A DNA stretch of 64,000 nt, taken from assembly GCA_900239685.1 (NCBI GenBank), contig OENT01000087.1, positions 1-64,000 on the forward strand. Direction: 5' to 3'. Below are positions 1 through 13,250 of this stretch, piece by piece. Made by a program: the position numbers and the translations under genes. A model generated the notes under the pieces. That model saw only the letters and a list, made by a program, of their open reading frames with translations, did no database searches and was not told where the DNA came from. Position 1 is the first letter of the stretch. Each line of letters opens with the position of its first letter. Source of the stretch: Rotaria macrura (taxonomy: Eukaryota > Rotifera > Eurotatoria > Philodinida > Philodinidae).

Positions 1-95
1 GACTGTTTATTTGATCAATCTCTTGATCTTATTCGCAGCTAACCATCATACTAATGGCCGTTCCACTATCCGCAACCTGTGGACCCGCTTGGTAG

Positions 96-808
96 CATCC
101 AGCTTAGCCCCAAGTATCGAACATTAGTTTGTTATATTTATTCATTTATATTATTTTATCTATGCTATCTCACTCATAATTAGATAATGATTGATCCAGA
201 TGCTCCCTCTTCTGATCAACCAATTACTGGGCCATTTATTCATTGGATACTGTCGAACTTTCTGGACAATGATGGCACTGATGGACAAATAGTTTGTTAG
301 TGTTTTTCAGCTTTGTTTAATGTTATATTTTCAGTAGAAAACTTCATAGTGGAAAAAACGTTACTTGAAACGGACTTGAATTGAGTCTTGATTCTGACCT
401 ATTTTGCAAAATATTTCTAGTGATTTGATGCTTTAAAAGTTAAAAAATAGTGGTCAAATTTTACAATAGTAATGTTCTTTCTTGTTTTTGAGTTTTCAAT
501 TTTCGAAGTGTCTTATTTCAAGGAAAGTGAGAAAAAAACTGATGTCATCAGTAGGAATCTGAATGAAGAGATTTTATTTAACTATATGAATGTGCCTATT
601 TGTTGTAGGCCCGTATATGGGACCAGGACCACGACCTGGAACTGGATTACATCGATATGTATTTTTATTATATCAATCAAGCGAGCAAATCAAGGAAGAG
701 AAAAGTTTCGATGATATCCCTCAACGTCGAAAATTTCCATTAGCCAAATTCGTCTCGGATAATCATCTTCAATTACTTGACGGAACATTGTTCACTGTTG
801 ATGCTTAA
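96..808 (+). CDS. PEBP-family protein, 3' part of a spliced gene
   Basis: Phosphatidylethanolamine-binding protein family: small cytosolic proteins that bind phospholipid headgroups or kinases. I join exons ~96-126, 184-295 and 609-808, with GT-AG introns of 57 and 313 nt, and the phases agree. The joined protein contains the two family signatures: MIDPDAPSSD, followed by a HW pair, and PYMGPGPRPGTGLHRYVF. The C-terminus ends with stop 806-808 after a typical basic-hydrophobic helix. The 5' end is not resolved. Reading back from 126 the frame stays open to a stop at 52-54, and a plausible acceptor AG lies at 94-95, so the N-terminal half lies outside the window or in an unrecognised exon. If none exists, this is a truncated copy. 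The family call is strong and the start is weak. Confidence 0.8.
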
Positions 809-1644
809 TTTCAACTAAAAATTAGTATATAACTTTTTCTTTTGAAGTTGATAGCAGTGTTCTATATAATTCTTTTTTTTTTGATTGAAATAAACTTCAG
901 TTGATCCTAAAAGAAAATGACGATGAAAACGATCGGAAAAGAAAACATAGGACGATATTCGAATTATGTTCTCATTAATATCGTTTGTGTTCAATTATTC
1001 TTTGAAAGAATTTCTATTGACATATAAATAGCCAAAGAAGAACACTTGGAAATAGCTGTGTTCTAATTTCATACTCTTCGTCTTATGTAGTCATCACTAT
1101 CAAAGTTCTATTTGTAAATAATTCTTACGATAAATGCTTGTTTGAAAATCATGCAGGCTAAATTATGTAGCATGTTCCATCTAAGGCAACTACAAGATTT
1201 GATTGCAAAAGTTTGTTGGCGAATACATAGTGAAAAATCTAGAGTTCACTGTTAGCACTGTTAATATTGATTAATCAAGAAGTTTTGTTCATAAATAAGA
1301 AAACTGTTATTCGTTCAGTTCATTTACTCTCTGACGATGAATCTTCGATTGTATCGAGTTTATAACTAAATATTCTATGTTTTTGAATACAGAGCTCTAA
1401 GGTAAAAAAAATGAATTCGAAAGATGAGTAAGAAAATAGATCTTTCTACAATAGCTCTACAAATTTTCTGTAGCTTTGCTTTGTTTTATATTAAAAATGA
1501 AATACCATTTATATTATGATTGCTTTTTACTCTGTCCAAAGCTTTTTAATCAGCATTTTAAAGTTAATGTAAAATATTTCATTTTGAAATATGTGTCTAT
1601 TAAACAAAATATGATCGTCATTTTGAACAGCTTCATTCAACTAA
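809..1644. other. Spacer between two convergent genes
   Basis: AT-rich DNA between the PEBP stop and the acid phosphatase stop on the other strand. It should contain the two 3' UTRs. I see no open frame with coding character and no repeat structure. Confidence 0.5.
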
Positions 1645-4600
1645 CTATCGAGGAATTAGTCGAGCCATACATTCTTTTTTCATATCTTTGCTGGGTAGTC
1701 GATTTTCAAGCCACTTAAATAATGTTTCTGTAGGACACATCGGATTGGAGCAAGCTAAACGTTTATTGATTTCAGATATTTAAAAGATACATTAGAAAGA
1801 TACATGGCACAGAAACTTACGTAATAAAGTTATCGGGTAGGTTGTACGATCGTTGGTTGAGTTCAAGTATTCCACTTTTATGAAATAAGTATTGTTTTCT
1901 TCAATAGAAAAAAAAAGATTGAGTTGTGGAATAAACACAGAAAGAATTGAAAGACATGAATACTAACCTGGCACATGATATAAGTCAAAGAAAAGTGTAC
2001 TGCAATAGGGAGGTTGATGAATATAATTGGCTCGAAAATAGGACAATATTGCAACAATTGTTGCATCATGCTAGAAATTAAGAGAATCGAATCAGAAAAA
2101 TATCTTCATAAAGAAGTTTCATGTACTCCAGAGTAAATTTTTGCTTTCCATCCATTGGACTCAGTAGATATCAAATTTTTTATATTTTCCATGATATCGC
2201 CAATGATGGGACCTAGAAGATGATTGACAAAAATAATTGTAAACATTGTCTTTCTTCAAAAACTGGGAAACTTATAACCTGCTATTATTCGACTTATTTC
2301 AAATGAATCAAAAAGATAGTAAAACGCTAAATCAGCAATGTGTTGAAGTTGAGAAACTATCGAGTCATTAATCCATGATGAAGTTCTGTTGTAAAGCGCC
2401 TTAAAATGACAGTAAGGAAAATTATGGAAAAAATCGAATTCATCTAAAAATTAATCATCGGTACTTCAATGATAATTATATCGGCCGTAATCCATGCATC
2501 GAACAAATCATTTATTTTTGTTCCTGTCCATGTTTCGAGTTTGTCGAAAAAATTCTGACAAAAATATGGGCTTTTAATTTCATCTGGAGTAATTGTTATG
2601 AATCATACCCGAAATTCTCCACTAATTTGTTGTATTTGTTCATCATTTCTAATTTCTTCGACCAGCTCGAAGAAGTATGGACATTCACTAACGCCCATTA
2701 ACTTAATAAAATAAATATTACTGACAAATAGACATCAATATTGAATGTGATCAGATATTCATGTACAGAACATTATTCGCTTTGTATTACTTTCATATTT
2801 TACACGAAAGTTATTTCCTTAGTATACATATATCGAATCCAAACATGACTCAAATAGTAGTACGTTAATCGTCGCCTACTTTAGTGATAAATTATCATGG
2901 GATCAATAGCAAAAGTCATTTTATCAATGAGTACCGAAATGTGTTACTCTTTACAATACCATGATCTAACCTATTATAAATCATTTCGTAGTGTGTCAGG
3001 GAAAAAGAGAAAGACACAAAGTTCTTCCGTTGACAATAGAATATTCCTCTACCATACTAGAAAATCACTCTTTAATTGATTGAATTTTGAAAATTGCAAA
3101 CTAAAAACAGTAAGTATACTTCAACATATGATCGATTTTTAGAATTTTCAGCTCATAATCTTAAAAAAGAGAGGACAAAACAATAGCTAGAATTTTAAAT
3201 TGCGAAAAAGAAACTCCCTCTTAAATCTTTGGAATAGCTTAGATCTTCTGAAAAAGCTTTTTCACAAAAAATTGGCAAATTAAATGAAACAGTATAGAAG
3301 ATAGGTAATTTTCTATTGTGGGCAGTGGTAGGTATGGGCGTGTAGGAGTTCAACAGCAATCAATCATCGATATGTGATCCTATAATGCATAAAATCTTCA
3401 AAAAGTGATGACTGTTTCAGAAAACTTGTTCAATTTAGAGAATACTCTATGGAGAAAAAAAAACATAGTTTTCTAGTACTTACAAAAGCACCAGATAGGA
3501 TCGTATTTGTCGTTTAATTGACATGTTTTCATTGAAAAATCAAAAGGTGAGAGAATGATTCTGGTTTTGTTGACTATTGCCGACAGTTTGATTTTTCTTT
3601 CGATTTGCTTCAAATGACTAGTACCAAATTAAATATAAGTTTCATTTTTACGGTAACTGTTAATGATGACAAAACTATTCCGATTCACAAATTAACTTAA
3701 TTTCATAGTAACCTAATCTTTTCGATATTCAAAGCTCATCGTTTGTCTTGTAATTAGATAGATTTTTACGTAAAAAAAATAATCATTCGTATGTGATGGA
3801 GAAACGAGAACGTGGATCTAATTTGTAAGCTTCGTTTAAAATAATAGAGATGATAACTTGAGTCAATCTGGCAAGAGGAAAAAAATATTTTACTGGTTGC
3901 ATACAAATCAACCAGTAGTAAAATTTCATCGAACTTTTACAAAAGCTAGATATGATCAAGAAGTAAAATTTTTTATGTTATGAAGCTCGATTCAGTCATT
4001 TCTCACTAATTATACATGTGTTTAACAAAGTGATTTCTGTCAGAACAAAATGTTTTGATATACTTTTTGACTATTTTCACAAGCTGTTCTCATACTCTAC
4101 GAAGTGTCGAAATTCATTTAACGTACATAATCGATTGATGTGGGGACAGTATGTACGGGAATCGGTTGCCACGGTAGAGCTTCTGGCCATCTGTTCTCTT
4201 GTTCAAGTTCTGATAATATATAATCTAACTTTTCTTTTGATGTAGGATACAGTCCAAGTAAATTTGAGTAAGCTGACATCAAAGTTCTGTCGTAGTCAGT
4301 ACTTCGAATCGTCACCTATTCAGCCATGATGAAAATTAATTTGATTTTTTTTCTAAGCGTTATTTTTGTTTTGGACTTACTTCTGAAGCAACATAAGTCG
4401 CATTCAATAATTTGGAATATCGTTCTCGAAAATATTGCCCTAATCGAATTTGTTGCAATTGTCCTCGAAGCGTTAGTTGTCCGTAGCCATTTGGCCAGAA
4501 GTATTCATCAGTGATACTCGTCGGGTAGGAGAAAGCTGGAGAACGATCTCCATGACGATAAATCTTTTATTGAATAACTTATTTTACTTTAAAAAATTTT

Positions 4601-4715
4601 AAAAATGAAATTTCTAACATACTATGTGAGTGCCTAAAAGCTTGGCACTTTGTTGAGAAAGTTTCATTTGGCCGATGAGAAAGAAGAAGAAAACATGAAT
4701 CAGAGTTTTGACCAT
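1645..4715 (-). CDS. Histidine acid phosphatase, secreted or lysosomal, ten exons
   Basis: Histidine acid phosphatase (prostatic/lysosomal type), hydrolysing phosphomonoesters at acid pH. Exons in order of translation: 4623-4715, 4381-4563, 4127-4315, 2609-2701, 2465-2554, 2279-2399, 2127-2212, 1968-2070, 1821-1898, 1645-1754. All junctions are GT-AG and phases match throughout, giving 381 codons plus stop, the usual family length. Exon 1 encodes a hydrophobic signal peptide. Exon 2 starts with IYRHGDRSP, the RHGxRxP nucleophile motif. Exon 3 has [13 protein letters not shown] and [10 protein letters not shown]. Exon 8 begins with HDAT, the proton-donor HD. The tail has the Cys-rich PCSNPMCP. 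No C-terminal membrane anchor is visible. Introns are 50-75 nt except intron 3 (2702-4126, 1425 nt), which may hide a small exon, although phase does not demand one. Start chosen as the ATG opening the signal peptide. Confidence 0.92.
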
Positions 4716-5690
4716 TTTTGTAGAAATACGACTCAATGGTTGCTAGATGTACTTTTGAAAAGAGATTAGTATGGCAACTCTAGTCAAATAATTATAAATG
4801 ATAAGAGTAATCTTATTGATCTTATGGTAAATATTAGTCTACCTTCTACTTATTCTTAAATTCTCACTGAATACTATGGATTGATATGATAGAAGACACT
4901 ATGATCAGTGTCGAAAAACAATATTCAAAATAACGCTTGCCTCAATTATTTCTCTCTCATGTTCAATATACGTATTGTGAACTTTTACAATTTAGAGTAA
5001 TAAATGTTATTCGATAGAAGCTCATGATTAATACAAAATTTTAAGGAAACGTGTTGTTATTAAATCGAGTCGACTATTTTTCCCGACGAATATATATCTA
5101 AATTTCTCAAAAACAGCATGTTTCTTTCATTCTTCCTAAGAACTTTTACGAATGTAGTAGAATCTGTCTGAATTTACTCTTTTCCACGATTCATGTGGTT
5201 GGTTGTGAGTTTCAATCTTCTCTTTATATACCAATCACATTTCTATTTTCATTGCAAGCTTTCCGCTACTAGAACCTACTTGAAATTTCACCGTTCGATA
5301 CAAACAATTGCTTCTTTTTACGAACCTTGTAGATTCAATTGTGTCAGGTTTAGCTCCATATTAAGTGAAAATAGATATTCCTTTGTCCTAATCAATTGCG
5401 TAGAAATGCTGCTGCTATTCGAAGACAGGAGGGCAGAGAAATTGAAAAAGCTGACTGAACTGGTCAGGTAACATAGCAGCGTTTTTAATGTTCAATACAA
5501 AAAATGTAGACATATTCTATGAAAGTATGAAAGAAAATGTGTTCAATATGATTAGGGACATTCTAACTGCCTTTCGCATGATGGAAAACGAAGTAACAAC
5601 AAATGTGATCCTCAGTTCTCGACAAGAAATCAAAAAAATATTTGGGCACTCGACATCCATTAGTTTAAAAGCTTCTTGCAAATTACCACC
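4716..5690. other. Upstream spacer with two unassigned open frames
   Basis: Probable promoter side of the acid phosphatase. On the + strand two frames stay open (about 5193-5471 and 5488-5709), but the second runs into the transposon at 5700 and neither matches a family I know. A small intron joining them does not keep phase. I do not call a gene. Confidence 0.3.
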
Positions 5691-5699
5691 GTTAAATAT

Positions 5700-6081
5700 A
5701 TCAATGTGAAGCTAGCACGACGGAGCTAGCACGATGAAACAGAGATTCAACTATAAGTCTTCTCAGAAGTATTGCCGGCCCATAAAAACCAGACCATTCG
5801 ATGTAGAATTTAATTCCGAATCAAATGGTGATACTTTTATTCCCCGACAATACTTAGGAAGAAATTTTACCTACACCTTTGTTTTCTTCTAAATAGGACA
5901 AGAAAAACCAGATAGAATTTTCTCAACGTGTTGCCGGGGAATAAAAGTATCACCATTTGATCCAGAATCAAATTCTGCATCGAATGGTCTAGTTTTTATG
6001 GGCCGGCAATACTTCTGAGAAGACTTATAGTTGAATCTCTGTTTCATCGTGCTAGCTCCGTCGTGCTAGCTTCACACTGAT
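5700..6081. mobile_element. Palindromic MITE with 9-bp target duplication (MULE-like)
   Basis: A 382-bp element made of two arms of about 150 bp (5700-5850 and 5931-6081) that are near-perfect reverse complements. The outer ends read ATCARTGTGAAGCTAGCACG. It is flanked by an exact 9-bp direct repeat, GTTAAATAT, at 5691-5699 and 6082-6090. A 9-bp target site duplication with long terminal inverted repeats is the usual signature of Mutator-like (MULE) elements. Inside each arm an 11-bp word (AGCTAGCACGA) occurs twice in tandem. There is no coding capacity, so it is non-autonomous. Boundaries are certain from the duplication; the superfamily is inference. Confidence 0.88.
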
Positions 6082-6090
6082 GTTAAATAT

Positions 6091-8352
6091 CATGTGACGT
6101 TGCTCTTAAGTACATATTGGTAGATATCCTTGTATTTGGAGATACGGAGTGTGCAATATTGAACCATGAATAGTGATCACAGAAACATAGTTCAACTTAT
6201 ATATCTTCAATATTATATACGTATACGATTGACTTAAGTGTTATACACAGCAAGAATCGAGGAATCTCGAAAAGGAAACGAAATGCAACACGTAAAACAT
6301 ATGGAGTATTATCTTTTATCTTCAAGAGAAGTTCACTAAAACCAATGTTTCAGTCTTGGTTCATAAAATACTACTCAGGTTTCAATAGAACACAGTGAAG
6401 TGCTCTGTGAATCGTATAATATCCCTAATCACAAAGAGACTCTGCTATCGATCTGGAATACCTTATATGAAACTGTTTCTTATCTACTATCTTTTTGTCT
6501 CTCCAGTGCTTTACCTTGATGTTGTATTTAAAAAATCATGATTATCGTATTTATCCTTGAATTCTTCAATCGTTCTACGATAGATTGAATCGTAGACTGG
6601 ATCAAACGATCAGTAATTTAGCAAGATAGCACAAGTATAAGTTGGAGTAGCTGCTAGAATGTGCAACAACGAACTCTGACGATGTTCATGACTACTACTA
6701 AGTTAAAAATCGAAACATATGTTGTCTCGAAATGGCTCTACGTAAATTTAATGATAAATAAATAGCTACGTCTTCATCAAGTTTTGTTGAGAGTCGAGTC
6801 ATTAGCATGATTGAGACATATCAATTAATTACACTTGAAGCCTAATCTACAACACTAAATTGAGACGCAAGATTTTTTTCGAAAACTAGCATCCAAAGAA
6901 TCGTTTTGAAGATTCATCAGATCGAGATTCAATATGATTATGGTGGTTGAGAAGGTCACTTTCTGATTGACTAGATAACAATTTCTTTTCATTGGTGACA
7001 TGCTAACTTGAATGTCAATGGATGTGCATCTATAAAATTAGATCTTTTCTGTTGTATAAAATCAAAGTTCACGCTATGCAACTCACATATGTGTAGCCCT
7101 ATCGATACTTCATAACTTTTCTTTAGGCTAAAATGAACAGCACTGTTTCTTAAAAAATCTCTTTACCTCATATATTTTTACTCTTACCGTGCTTTCATGT
7201 GTTAATATTCTATCCGATAGCTGCTATATATGCTTGAACATTCATTAAAAAAACCAGTGGTCGCTAATTTATTATGTTGGATTCTCATGCATCCTTTTTG
7301 TACTCTTTTGTTGTTATTCTGTCATCATACTTAGTTTCCAACGAATTTTTATTTGATTTATTCCAGTGACTTCATTTCTTAATGATCCTATGATGAGTGG
7401 ATCAAAGCTACTCGGTTAGTTTTCTAAGTATTGGTGAGATTTTTAGAATTCTAACAATGATCAAGCAGATTTAAAATATAGATTGTCGCCTAAATTACAC
7501 TGAACAGTGGAGAAGACGCAATTTTTTACGAACACTCTTAAAAACCCATAGCCAATGTTTGAGTAAATTTACAACTTACCCTTAGCAATCATATCAAACT
7601 TGTTGTTAGAATAGTCTTCATTGATAGATCCTGTAAAATGAGAAAATATAGACTATTGACTAGATTATCGATGTATTCTTTTTTATATTTTCAAGGGAAA
7701 TTTGCCAATATTTAATGATGCATTGAACACTTTGACAATCAAGAAGCATCAATTTTGATGAAGGAATTGTTCTACAATGATATTACTACAGTCTAAGAAA
7801 GAATAAGTCATTTTATCGAGTCTTTCGTCGTTCCCTAATGAACGACGAAATGTAGAATGGTTTCATTTGCTAGCACGTAGATGAAAACTTTTTTATAAGA
7901 AATAGTTCTAAGATTATTAGAAAAATAAAAGATTTTGAATTGTATGAAGTAAGGCATTGGAGCAAGAGATAAATAACTTTGAATGTTGCTCATCAAACTT
8001 TCAAGAACTCGTATAAAAGTTCATTGATCCTGTGTCTTCTATACTAAACTATTTTTTTCTGACGGATTTAAAAAGAAATTTGTAATAAACGTTTAGTCCG
8101 TGCATCTATGAGAGAAACCATTACAGATTTCGTCATCGCCTTTCAAATTTTAAATGGTTCTGTCGCATTATTCATTTTTTATCAGATTATATGCTGGATT
8201 ATTTAATCGGCGCCTTTGCATAGCCATTAAACCATCCCCGAATACTAAGTGATCGTCGATGCCTCTTTATAACTCAAACATTGCGTAGGAAAATTGATTA
8301 GGTACACTGATGTTTCTTTCGCCGAAATCTACAGAGATAGGTTGTATATGGA
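6091..8352. other. Intergenic, nothing recognised
   Basis: About 2.2 kb of AT-rich sequence with frequent stops in all frames. I see no repeats, RNA genes or coding remnants that I can support. Confidence 0.4.
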
Positions 8353-8706
8353 CCCAGTGAAAAAATATCAAATTATGGGAGATTTCACTAGTTTATAATC
8401 GGACTTTTCTGCACCAAAATCCAAATTATAATCGATTGAAATCGTCCAAAAACCAACGATAATTCGGTTTTTTAATCAAACAATAATCCAAAAAAGTCCG
8501 GTAAAATTGTGATTCAAATCATATTAAATCCAGATCATATGATGTGTAATTCAAAATATTACCAGATCTTTAAGATTATTGTTTGATTAAAAATCAAATT
8601 ATCGTTGGTTTTGATGATTTCAATGGATTATAATTTGGATTTTGGTGCAGAAAAATGCGATTATAATCCACTAAAATCTTCTATAATGCAATATTTTTCA
8701 CTGGGG
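8353..8706. mobile_element. Foldback element with CCCAGTGAAAAA ends
   Basis: Two arms (about 8353-8490 and 8570-8706) are reverse complements of each other at roughly 85-90 percent by eye. The ends read CCCAGTGAAAAAATAT on the left and the complement of CCCCAGTGAAAAATAT on the right. The interior includes matching blocks such as TCTGCACCAAAATCCAAATT. No convincing target duplication is seen, so the superfamily is open; the CAGTG start would fit hAT ends but an 8-bp duplication is missing. An open frame at 8605-8904 lies across the right arm and is not a gene. Confidence 0.75.
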
Positions 8707-9246
8707 ATGCAAGCATATGTACTCGAATTGTGTCTTCAACAGAGTTTGAGAGATTTTTTTTCTAAGCCATTTATTAAATCTTTGCGAAGATTTCTCGCAT
8801 TCGATACTATAATGAATAGAAGCAGTAAAATAATCATTCTTATTTCTTTTTTAGTTTTAGTCAACTCTTTTTTCTCGTCTATTACTTCTTTTGATTTCTC
8901 ATGAGAATTTCATCTATTTTACAGTTAAAGAAGATGTAAATATCTTTGAAACGAACTTGTAATGGAATTCTATGAAAGTACAATTGTATTCAAAGTTTTC
9001 AATCGTATATAGTGCTAACAATGCTACAAATTGGATCACCAACTTTGGACATCATATTGATAGTAACTTGAAATATTAGAAGATTATTACTTCATTCAAA
9101 AGATTGAAAACTATGAAATCATACAAAAGGCTTTATTGATAGAGTTTAGTAAATATTCGTGACAAGTTTTTATTTTATTCTTTCTGAATATTATTAACGT
9201 TCATCTCCATGGAAGAGACTGTTAGTTCCAATTAATAGTTAGACAT
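8707..9246. other. Intergenic, nothing recognised
   Basis: Short AT-rich spacer downstream of the SPEF1 stop codon. It should contain its 3' UTR. No other signal. Confidence 0.4.
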
Positions 9247-10007
9247 CTATTTATTTTTAAACCTGCCAGTTACGACCGTAGTGGTCTTACGACGTCTCGT
9301 GTCTTCGATAAGAGATAAAAGTTCGTTGATACGAATATCTCTTAGTTGCAGAACATGTTCTAATCGCCGCATCTTTGCTCGGAGTATTTGAATTTCTTCT
9401 TCTTGTTCTAGAGATTGCTGTTTTAACTCTTCGTAAGCTAAACGTGAGACCCATCTACTGTTGAAATTGACGATTGATTTACTAATGCGACTTGAACGTT
9501 GTGAAATCATATTGCTATTGTCCTTTTTTGAGTCGACAACATTTAATGCAGGCAAAGATTGACCTGGTGAGGACAGGAGTTGACGTTCTAATTTTTGTCG
9601 TAATTCAAGTTCTTCATCTATTTTTAATCTCAAGTGAAATAAGAATATTTCTACTACTCCCGGTTTGCCATTACAGAGATCAATAATGACTTTTTCCGGC
9701 ACATCAAGTCTTAGTTGACAGAAAATTTTCTTATTTAACAATCCCCAATTTATCTTTTTCTGATTAAACGAGCTGGCCGGTGAATAATTATGCATATCGA
9801 CTAGATCTGGTAAGTAATGTCGAACGATTTCAGCTACTAAAATACCTAAAAAGCAGAACGCTTGGATTATCAGAGTAAAATTTATATATGATTACCATCA
9901 GAAAAATCTCGTTCAATGCGTTTCTTTGGTTTTGACAATGGAACATTGTCGATCCACACGTATATCTCTTCCAAAAGTGTTTCGTTTAAGTCCATTTCCC
10001 AAGCCAT
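9247..10007 (-). CDS. SPEF1: Sperm flagellar protein 1 (CLAMP), CH-domain microtubule protein
   Basis: Calponin-homology, microtubule-binding protein of the ciliary central apparatus and of stable microtubule bundles. Two exons: 9896-10007 and 9247-9845, with a 50-nt GT-AG intron and matching phase, giving 236 codons, close to the animal family length as I recall it. The CH domain begins almost at once with YVWIDNVPLSKPKKRIERDF, continues across the intron (DFSDG/ILVAEIV) and includes MHNYSPASSF and NWGLLNKK, the most conserved SPEF1 blocks. After a linker, residues about 170-225 form a coiled coil rich in E, Q, L and R. The start is the first ATG of the open frame. The frame stays open upstream to about 10154 but without another ATG. 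Confidence 0.93.
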
Positions 10008-13000
10008 TTCAAAGCTAAAACAAATCGTTCGTTCACGGTAAAATTGTATTTGCCTTTGACCCGGCACGTAACGTTCAAAATTTAGCCGTGGTTCTGATGA
10101 AGATCTCTGAAAGCTAAGATTTGTATTATACGGAACTTTGGATTCTAGTTTCACTTAGTCACAAAGTAGTTATAGTCAGACCAAAACGAAAGAAAAGCAT
10201 GTAGCTGCCTGTGAAAAAAATTCTTTAAAGCAAAGATTGACTGAAATAAAAGTTCGTATCTTTTTTACTAGACTAGCTTTATGGTACCATATGGAATTGT
10301 TAACTAAGAAAACCTGAAGAGTGTTTTTGAATTAAAACTAAGAATTTTCCTTAAATATTCTTTAACTATAACACATACTTATCGAAGAACATGTAGTACT
10401 TTGATTTTTATTATCACTTCATTAAGAATTACTTTTTTTCTCTTCTTTTATTTCACTCGATCGACAATAAAAATATTTTTTTCCTCTCTTACTCTCTCTT
10501 GTCATTAGTAACTTATTCGAACGAGGGAGAACGACGATAACAACAAGAGGACAACAGTACTCAACATTATTGGATTACCGGTAGTTTATGTGTACAAAAA
10601 AACATAATTGAAACCAGAAAAGAAATTCTTTTTTGCTTCAATAGATTTTTTGCTTTTAAATTGAACCAAACATATGTGTTTCCCGGTATTTTTCGGAAGT
10701 AATTAGAAAAACTGGAGTGCAAATTCAACATAAACTAATAATGTGTTCCACATGCGACGTTTTTTTTTCAATGATCTAGATGTCAGAGGAGAACTATGAA
10801 ATTTTTCGATCGTTCAAACTAGATGTTTGAAGAACAAGAATGAAATGATATTGCAAACATCAACAAAGAAAGTTGGGAAATTTGTCTTTTTAACAATCAT
10901 TTGCTATATTAGTTTTGACTTTCTAAATTGAATAATTTCACACGGCTCGAGAAACTTGAGTTATAAAAAGTTGTCGCCATCGTTTAAGAAAATGGTAAAT
11001 TAAATAACAACTATGCTTTTTTCATTTGTCCGGTTAAGTTAATGTTCCCGATACGTTGCTCATTCTAGTCAATTAACGACAAAGAATAAGGTGCTGCCTT
11101 TGTATTGCACCTGTCACAGATACGTGTAAATTTCCTTCAACAATTCACAGTTCAAATCATTTTTAAAGTGCATCCTTTTGATCTATTGTTGTCGTCAAAA
11201 AATACAGTATCTATATATAAGTATTTTTAACCACGTTTGATTCACAACTCACTCTATTACATGTTGCTGTTCTTGTCTTTCAATAAATATATCTATTAGC
11301 AAGTAATTGAATATCCAATACCTAACACTACTAAAGCATATTGCTGCAAATGACTTTTATCAAACCAAAAATGTAAATTTTCAACGTACAAAATAAAAAT
11401 GGCAAATATTTCTTTTTCCACATCTTCTTTGTAAGTTTGCTTGCCCTGACATTTCTCAATATCTAATCGTGCAGCTGTCTATATGGGTTTGATGATAGAT
11501 ACAATTTAGTATACACATTATTAATGCAAGTTCATCATAAATGCGTTACTCCTAATAACTAACATTTCACCTAGAAACTTGACAAAGTCCAACGAGTCTT
11601 TCATAGTTTATAATTATTTTCTCTTCAAAATATCTCTCATATAGGTGATTGAAGATACTAAAAAAGGATATTTCTCTCTACTGCTAAGTTAAAGCTGTAC
11701 TATTTACTCTGAAATTGTTAAATAAAATAACGAATAGCAAATATAAGAACAGCTGACATTCGATATGTCCCATGGCTATAAGTAGTAAAGTTTGTCGAAT
11801 TTCATCCAAACGTTTTCATTCTTGCTATTTTTAATTGTTGAACACGCTGTAGAAATACCTGAATTCGTTGTCCATAGTTGTATTAAAAAGAGATTGAAAA
11901 TTACATCTATTACAGTACGATTGAAATCAAATTTCAATGCATATGGCTATTTCTGTTCTTTTGATTATTCAATGGTTTGCTTGAATATTTATGAATTTAG
12001 TTTTAATGAATTTAAGAGTTGATCCACGAATAAGACTCATTCATGAAAATTCAATTTCATATCAATGTATTACTGAATTAAATCTTCACCTCTCACAATG
12101 TCTGAATTTCTCAAAATATATGATTGGACATCATATATTGATTACCTAAAACATGCCTTTATGCTTTCAATTACTTTAAAATGTATCTATCTATTTTGAA
12201 CCTGAGGAAAAATATAATAACGTTAGAAAAAGCATTGGCAAAGGGGCATGGAACATCAACATAAATTGTGCTGCTAGACTTTGTTATATCCGTGTTATAC
12301 AATATAGTTTTATAGAAACAGACGATTCAACATGGAAAAACGTTCATGAGCCTCTTAGTTGTAAGAGCACTTCGATTTCAGTAAAAGAGATATTCTTTTA
12401 TTGTTTGAATCATGGTAGAAGAGATCATAAGCCAAATTATTTAGGAGTGCTCGAAAGTGCCAAGATCGTATACACATTACTAGCCCATCAAATTATATGT
12501 TATCATAGTGTGGACTAAATTCTAAGGAATTCAAGCTAGTATTGAAAAATTTTCTTAGTTAACTAAAAATTAAAAGATCACTACCATGTCAAAATCTGAA
12601 GAGTTTTTAACAGCGGTAAGTTGTATTACATATGTTAGAAGTGTGTGTGTATTCTTTTAAGAAAGGTGAAGATGCGAGGACATTTCGTTTCTTGTCTATG
12701 AATCGCAGTTACACTCGCGACTAGTTTCATTTCAGATGTAGATAAAAAGCGAAAGTAAATCTTTAACTTTTATGGTCTCACATATAGTTACTGATATGAA
12801 GATTTGCAGAACAATTGAAAAAATTAATTGATTCATGGATTTCAAAGGTATTGTTTTTTGTAAAAACCCATTCCAGTTTAATTGTGACATCATTGATACG
12901 TTAACAAGTTAGCGTAAATATAATCTATCAATGTCAAAAAAGTATCAAAAGCTATCATATTCACTAGGTAAAAGCATGGACCTATCGCTAGCCAGAAAAA

Positions 13001-13250
13001 TAACAATCAATTAGAAGACACAATGATAACTTCAATTTTTCAGAAGTTGAGAAAAAAATGACGCCATGTACCATTCGGCTTCTTGGCATAACATTTTTCT
13101 TACCTGTTATCATAACGTCAAGATAGAAAAAATGGGTGCACAAGTGAAGGTGACAAATTTTCACCACTTCAACAAAAGTATACAAGAAGATTCATATCAT
13201 TTTATTTCAAATTTTCGAGTGTTCGACCAGATATTGGCAAAATTAACAAC
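10008..13250. other. Intergenic, mostly empty
   Basis: 3.2 kb of AT-rich DNA. Near 12586 a short ATG frame (MSKSEEFLTA) is followed directly by a good donor (GTAAGT), and small open pieces with splice-like edges follow to about 12860. They do not assemble into a recognisable protein, so I read this as chance or a decayed first exon. The rest shows nothing. Confidence 0.35.

Noticed and set aside
72..95. A 16-nt GT..AG interval in the PEBP gene as an ultra-short intron
   Set aside because: Far shorter than any other intron in the window and not supported by a good protein alignment across it; an unresolved 5' end is the safer reading.
2400..2464. Apparent frame slip in the acid phosphatase at a 21-nt GT..AG interval
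   Set aside because: Using the acceptor at 2400-2401 instead gives a normal 65-nt intron in phase, and the joined protein fits the family, so no frameshift is needed.
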